Of a DNA stretch of 9,568 nt, positions 8,168-9,568 are shown in pieces; position 1 is the first letter of the stretch, and the number at the start of each line of letters is the position of its first letter. The notes under the pieces are model-generated. The model saw only the letters and a program-made list of their open reading frames with translations. It was not told where the DNA came from and did not search any database. A program made the translations under genes and the position numbers. This DNA is from Bacteroidales bacterium (GTDB lineage Bacteria > Bacteroidota > Bacteroidia > Bacteroidales > Muribaculaceae): NCBI GenBank assembly GCA_900767075.1, contig CAAFXX010000437.1, positions 1-9,568 on the forward strand, in the 5' to 3' direction.

Positions 8168-8768
8168 ACGATGGATTTGACGGAATCAGAAGCCAACTTC
8201 TATACTTCTGTCCTAATTTTTCCACCTCCCTTCGCCAATATTCCTCACCGGCACCCATCAGAATGTCCCTTGTATCGGGATTTGAATTGAGCGCCCATGA
8301 ATTTCTCAACAGTTCGGTGACGAGCTGGCCTTTCGCCCAGCCGCTGTAACCTAAGAAGAACCTTATCTTACCCTCCGCGTCGTTGCCGTCGTTGATATAT
8401 TCAACGATTTTATCTAATTTGGCACCTACATAAAGTCCCGGAGCGATTTCAAGGGAAGCGCCTACCTCATTTCCCAACGAATGAATCATAAATAGACGGT
8501 CGGCATCGACAGGTCCCCCTGAATATAGGGGGATATGTTCGCCTTGAACCCAATCAGGAAACAGGTCACGCATATTGACGGGAGTCCTCACGTTCATCGT
8601 GAGGCCTATATGTCCGGATTCCTTGTTTTCCTCCAATATCAAAACCGCACTACGCTTGAAATAAGGTTCGCTCAACATTGGCTCAGCCACAAGCAGGTCT
8701 CCCTTTTGAGGATTTAGATTCGAAGGTTCCTTATATATCATCGACCCGAGGTCTATGGATTCTTTCAT
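8160..8768 (-). CDS. YqgE/AlgH family protein (UPF0301, DUF179)
   Basis: A 202-residue member of the widespread YqgE/AlgH family. Its biochemical role is unsettled; the AlgH name comes from a Pseudomonas alginate regulation phenotype. The family pattern is clear: GDLLVAEPML (23-32), YFKRSAVLILEENKESGHIGL (36-56), YSGGPVDADRLFMIHS (82-97) and FLGYSGWAKGQLVTELLRNSW (138-158). No signal peptide or membrane segment is seen, so it should be cytoplasmic. Length is near the usual 185-200. The first ATG, preceded by A-rich sequence, was chosen; Met10 is a possible alternative because conservation begins only near residue 22. Its last 8 nt overlap the convergent GNAT gene. No convincing promoter was found directly upstream, so it may be read through from the Nudix gene 153 nt upstream. 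Confidence 0.93.
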   Translation of the reverse strand: MKESIDLGSMIYKEPSNLNPQKGDLLVAEPMLSEPYFKRSAVLILEENKESGHIGLTMNVRTPVNMRDLFPDWVQGEHIPLYSGGPVDADRLFMIHSLGNEVGASLEIAPGLYVGAKLDKIVEYINDGNDAEGKIRFFLGYSGWAKGQLVTELLRNSWALNSNPDTRDILMGAGEEYWRREVEKLGQKYRSWLLIPSNPSFN

Positions 8769-8882
8769 GTCTGTCTATCTAATTCAGTTGACGTTCAGTT
8801 GCAAAGCGTTGGTAATTAACCGGCTTCGATTATGCTGGATTAAGGTCTTTCCTTATTATCAGCCCTATTATTATAACGTTTG

Positions 8883-8902
8883 AATTTTACAGCTGTTTAA
8901 TT
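8883..8902. other. Imperfect 20-bp palindrome between Nudix and YqgE genes
   Basis: AATTTTACAGCTGTTTAATT is symmetric at 16 of 20 positions around 8892/8893, with an ACAGCTGT core (8889-8896) and AATT at both ends. There is no central loop, which suits a dimeric DNA-binding protein better than an RNA hairpin, and no U-run follows on either strand. It sits about 115 nt upstream of the YqgE start. The rest of the 8769-8921 spacer shows no clear promoter or RNA gene. Confidence 0.3.
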
Positions 8903-8921
8903 GTAAGTCAAAATAACACAA

Positions 8922-9446
8922 TCATGAATTACAGGACATCAGCCATGGCTTCAACACTCCCGCAAATTCCGATTCAAAATTGGGCGTGAAGATTCCTTTC
9001 CCCAAAGAGACCTCTATCTCATCGATGCTCCAGAATTTTCCCTCCTCAAGTTCGTCAGACGGCGACGGCACATCATCAGAGACAGCGGCATATATGTTTA
9101 CGTATTCCCGCTCTCTGTCGCTTTCGAACACATACGATTTTATATATTCGGGGAAAAAGCGCGTCAGACCTATTTCTTCCCTGACCTCCCTGTAAAGCGC
9201 CTCTTCAGTCTCCTCGCCGTAATCGACATGCCCTCCTACTGCAGTATCCCACTTTCCCGGCTGAATATCCTTCCATTCAGGACGCTTCTGAAGGTACACT
9301 TCTCCGTGTTTATTGATAAGATGCAGATGCACCACCGGATGCAAGAGCTTCGACCCGCCGTGGCAGACTCCCCGGCTGGCACATCCCCTGACGTTCCCTT
9401 CGCAGTCGACAATAGGGAACAGTTCTTCTGAATTATCGTGTTTCAT
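8922..9446 (-). CDS. Nudix hydrolase, IPP isomerase-like / YfcD-like
   Basis: A 174-residue cytoplasmic protein with a complete Nudix box at 72-94 (GHVDYGE, then REVREEIGL), matching GX5EX7REUXEEXGU. It should hydrolyse a nucleoside diphosphate linked to another group, with Mg2+ held by the box glutamates. The N-terminus (EELFPIVDCEGNVRG, then CHGGSKLLHPVVHLHLI) resembles the YfcD-type group, which is related to isopentenyl-diphosphate isomerase. By my manual alignment to E. coli Idi, the metal ligands correspond to His29, His36, His73, Glu112 and Glu114, but the catalytic cysteine position is Gly71, so isomerase activity is unlikely. The ATG at 9444-9446 fits the family start. It lies 15 nt from the tRNA terminator hairpin, so the gene either has a tiny promoter there or depends on read-through. 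The substrate cannot be told. Confidence 0.92.
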   Translation of the reverse strand: MKHDNSEELFPIVDCEGNVRGCASRGVCHGGSKLLHPVVHLHLINKHGEVYLQKRPEWKDIQPGKWDTAVGGHVDYGEETEEALYREVREEIGLTRFFPEYIKSYVFESDREREYVNIYAAVSDDVPSPSDELEEGKFWSIDEIEVSLGKGIFTPNFESEFAGVLKPWLMSCNS

Positions 9447-9448
9447 TT

Positions 9449-9456
9449 CAAACCTA
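9449..9456 (-). promoter_or_regulatory. Possible -7 box for the Nudix gene
   Basis: On the minus strand TAGGTTTG matches the Bacteroidota -7 consensus TAnnTTTG and ends two bases before the Nudix ATG. No TTG or TTTG lies at the expected 17-23 nt upstream; that space is taken by the terminator hairpin. If it works, the transcript would be leaderless. It may equally be a chance match. Confidence 0.3.
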
Positions 9457-9461
9457 TATTA

Positions 9462-9501
9462 CACAAAAATCCCGACAGCCTAAACTATCGGGATTTTTGT
9501 G
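9462..9501 (-). terminator. Rho-independent terminator of the tRNA-Arg gene, probably bidirectional
   Basis: A perfect 14-bp inverted repeat (CACAAAAATCCCGA at 9462-9475 and its complement at 9488-9501) surrounds a 12-nt loop. For transcripts leaving the tRNA on the minus strand, a TCCCGA/TCGGGA stem is followed by five U residues. The A-rich opposite arm gives a U-run on the other strand too, so it could stop transcription both ways. The upstream arm includes the last two bases of the tRNA gene. Confidence 0.85.
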
Positions 9502-9568
9502 ACTCGTGCAGGATTCAAACCTGCAACCTTCTGATCCGTAGTCAGATGCTCTATTCAGTAGAGCTAAC
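9500..9568 (-). tRNA. tRNA-Arg (anticodon ACG), 5' end off window
   Basis: Read on the minus strand the sequence folds as a tRNA lacking only its first five bases. Bases GT (6-7) pair with the start of the 3' acceptor strand ACGAGTC. The D stem is GCTC/GAGC, and the anticodon stem TCTGA/TCAGA encloses the loop CTACGGA, giving anticodon ACG at 9537-9539 (arginine, CGN codons, A34 normally converted to inosine). The variable loop is AGGTT, and the T stem GCAGG/CCTGC encloses TTTGAAT. The discriminator is A at 9500 and CCA is not encoded. Position 14 is U rather than A, 19 is A rather than G and 56 is U rather than C; the 19:56 change preserves pairing. It is followed at once by a terminator. 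Confidence 0.93.

Noticed and set aside
8808..8842. Possible hairpin around 8812-8842 (TTAACCGGC with GCTGGATTAA)
   Set aside because: The stem needs a bulge and a G-T wobble, has no U-run and has no matching plus-strand gene just upstream, so it is not a convincing terminator or RNA element.
8902..8921. TTATTTTG on the minus strand (8909-8916) as a -7 box for the YqgE gene
   Set aside because: It misses the conserved A of TAnnTTTG and has no -33 TTG at a suitable distance.
1..9568. Search for CRISPR repeats, insertion sequence ends, toxin-antitoxin pairs or defence genes
   Set aside because: No regularly spaced repeats, transposase or integrase motifs, or defence domains were seen. The tRNA at the right edge could be an integration site, but no attachment repeat is visible inside the window.

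Overview
The window carries ordinary chromosomal genes of a Bacteroidota bacterium, most likely order Bacteroidales. The evidence is a SprA-type type IX secretion translocon protein, two intergenic promoters with the Bacteroidota -33 TTG/TTTG and -7 TAnnTTTG boxes, and no obvious Shine-Dalgarno sequences. A gut family such as Muribaculaceae is possible from general protein flavour, but I cannot prove it from sequence alone. I see no mobile element, CRISPR array, toxin-antitoxin pair or defence cluster.

Positions 1-6311 (minus strand) hold the first 2103 codons of sprA, which runs off the left edge. It is joined by a TGATG stop/start overlap to ruvA (6311-6889, minus), so a Holliday-junction protein and a giant outer-membrane secretion channel probably share one transcript. 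Facing away from ruvA, recR (7008-7637, plus) is followed 8 nt later by a GNAT acetyltransferase gene (7646-8167, plus). The short ruvA/recR gap contains two well-formed promoters that interleave back to back. The recR promoter places its likely transcription start at or just before the ATG.

The GNAT gene ends tail to tail with a YqgE/AlgH gene (8160-8768, minus), overlapping it by 8 nt with no terminator between them. Beyond a 153-nt spacer with a near-perfect palindrome lies a Nudix hydrolase gene (8922-9446, minus). It resembles IPP isomerase but lacks the catalytic cysteine. The right edge holds a tRNA-Arg(ACG) gene, missing its first 5 nt, followed by a strong hairpin terminator. That tRNA has unusual D-loop and T-loop bases, some of them apparently compensatory.

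The genes do not form one pathway: secretion (sprA), recombination repair (ruvA, recR), small-molecule or protein acetylation (GNAT), an uncharacterised conserved protein (YqgE), nucleotide or diphosphate hydrolysis (Nudix) and translation (tRNA). The most notable points are the regulatory arrangement at ruvA/recR and the ruvA-sprA coupling, not a new system. No gene-free stretch exceeds 300 bases.
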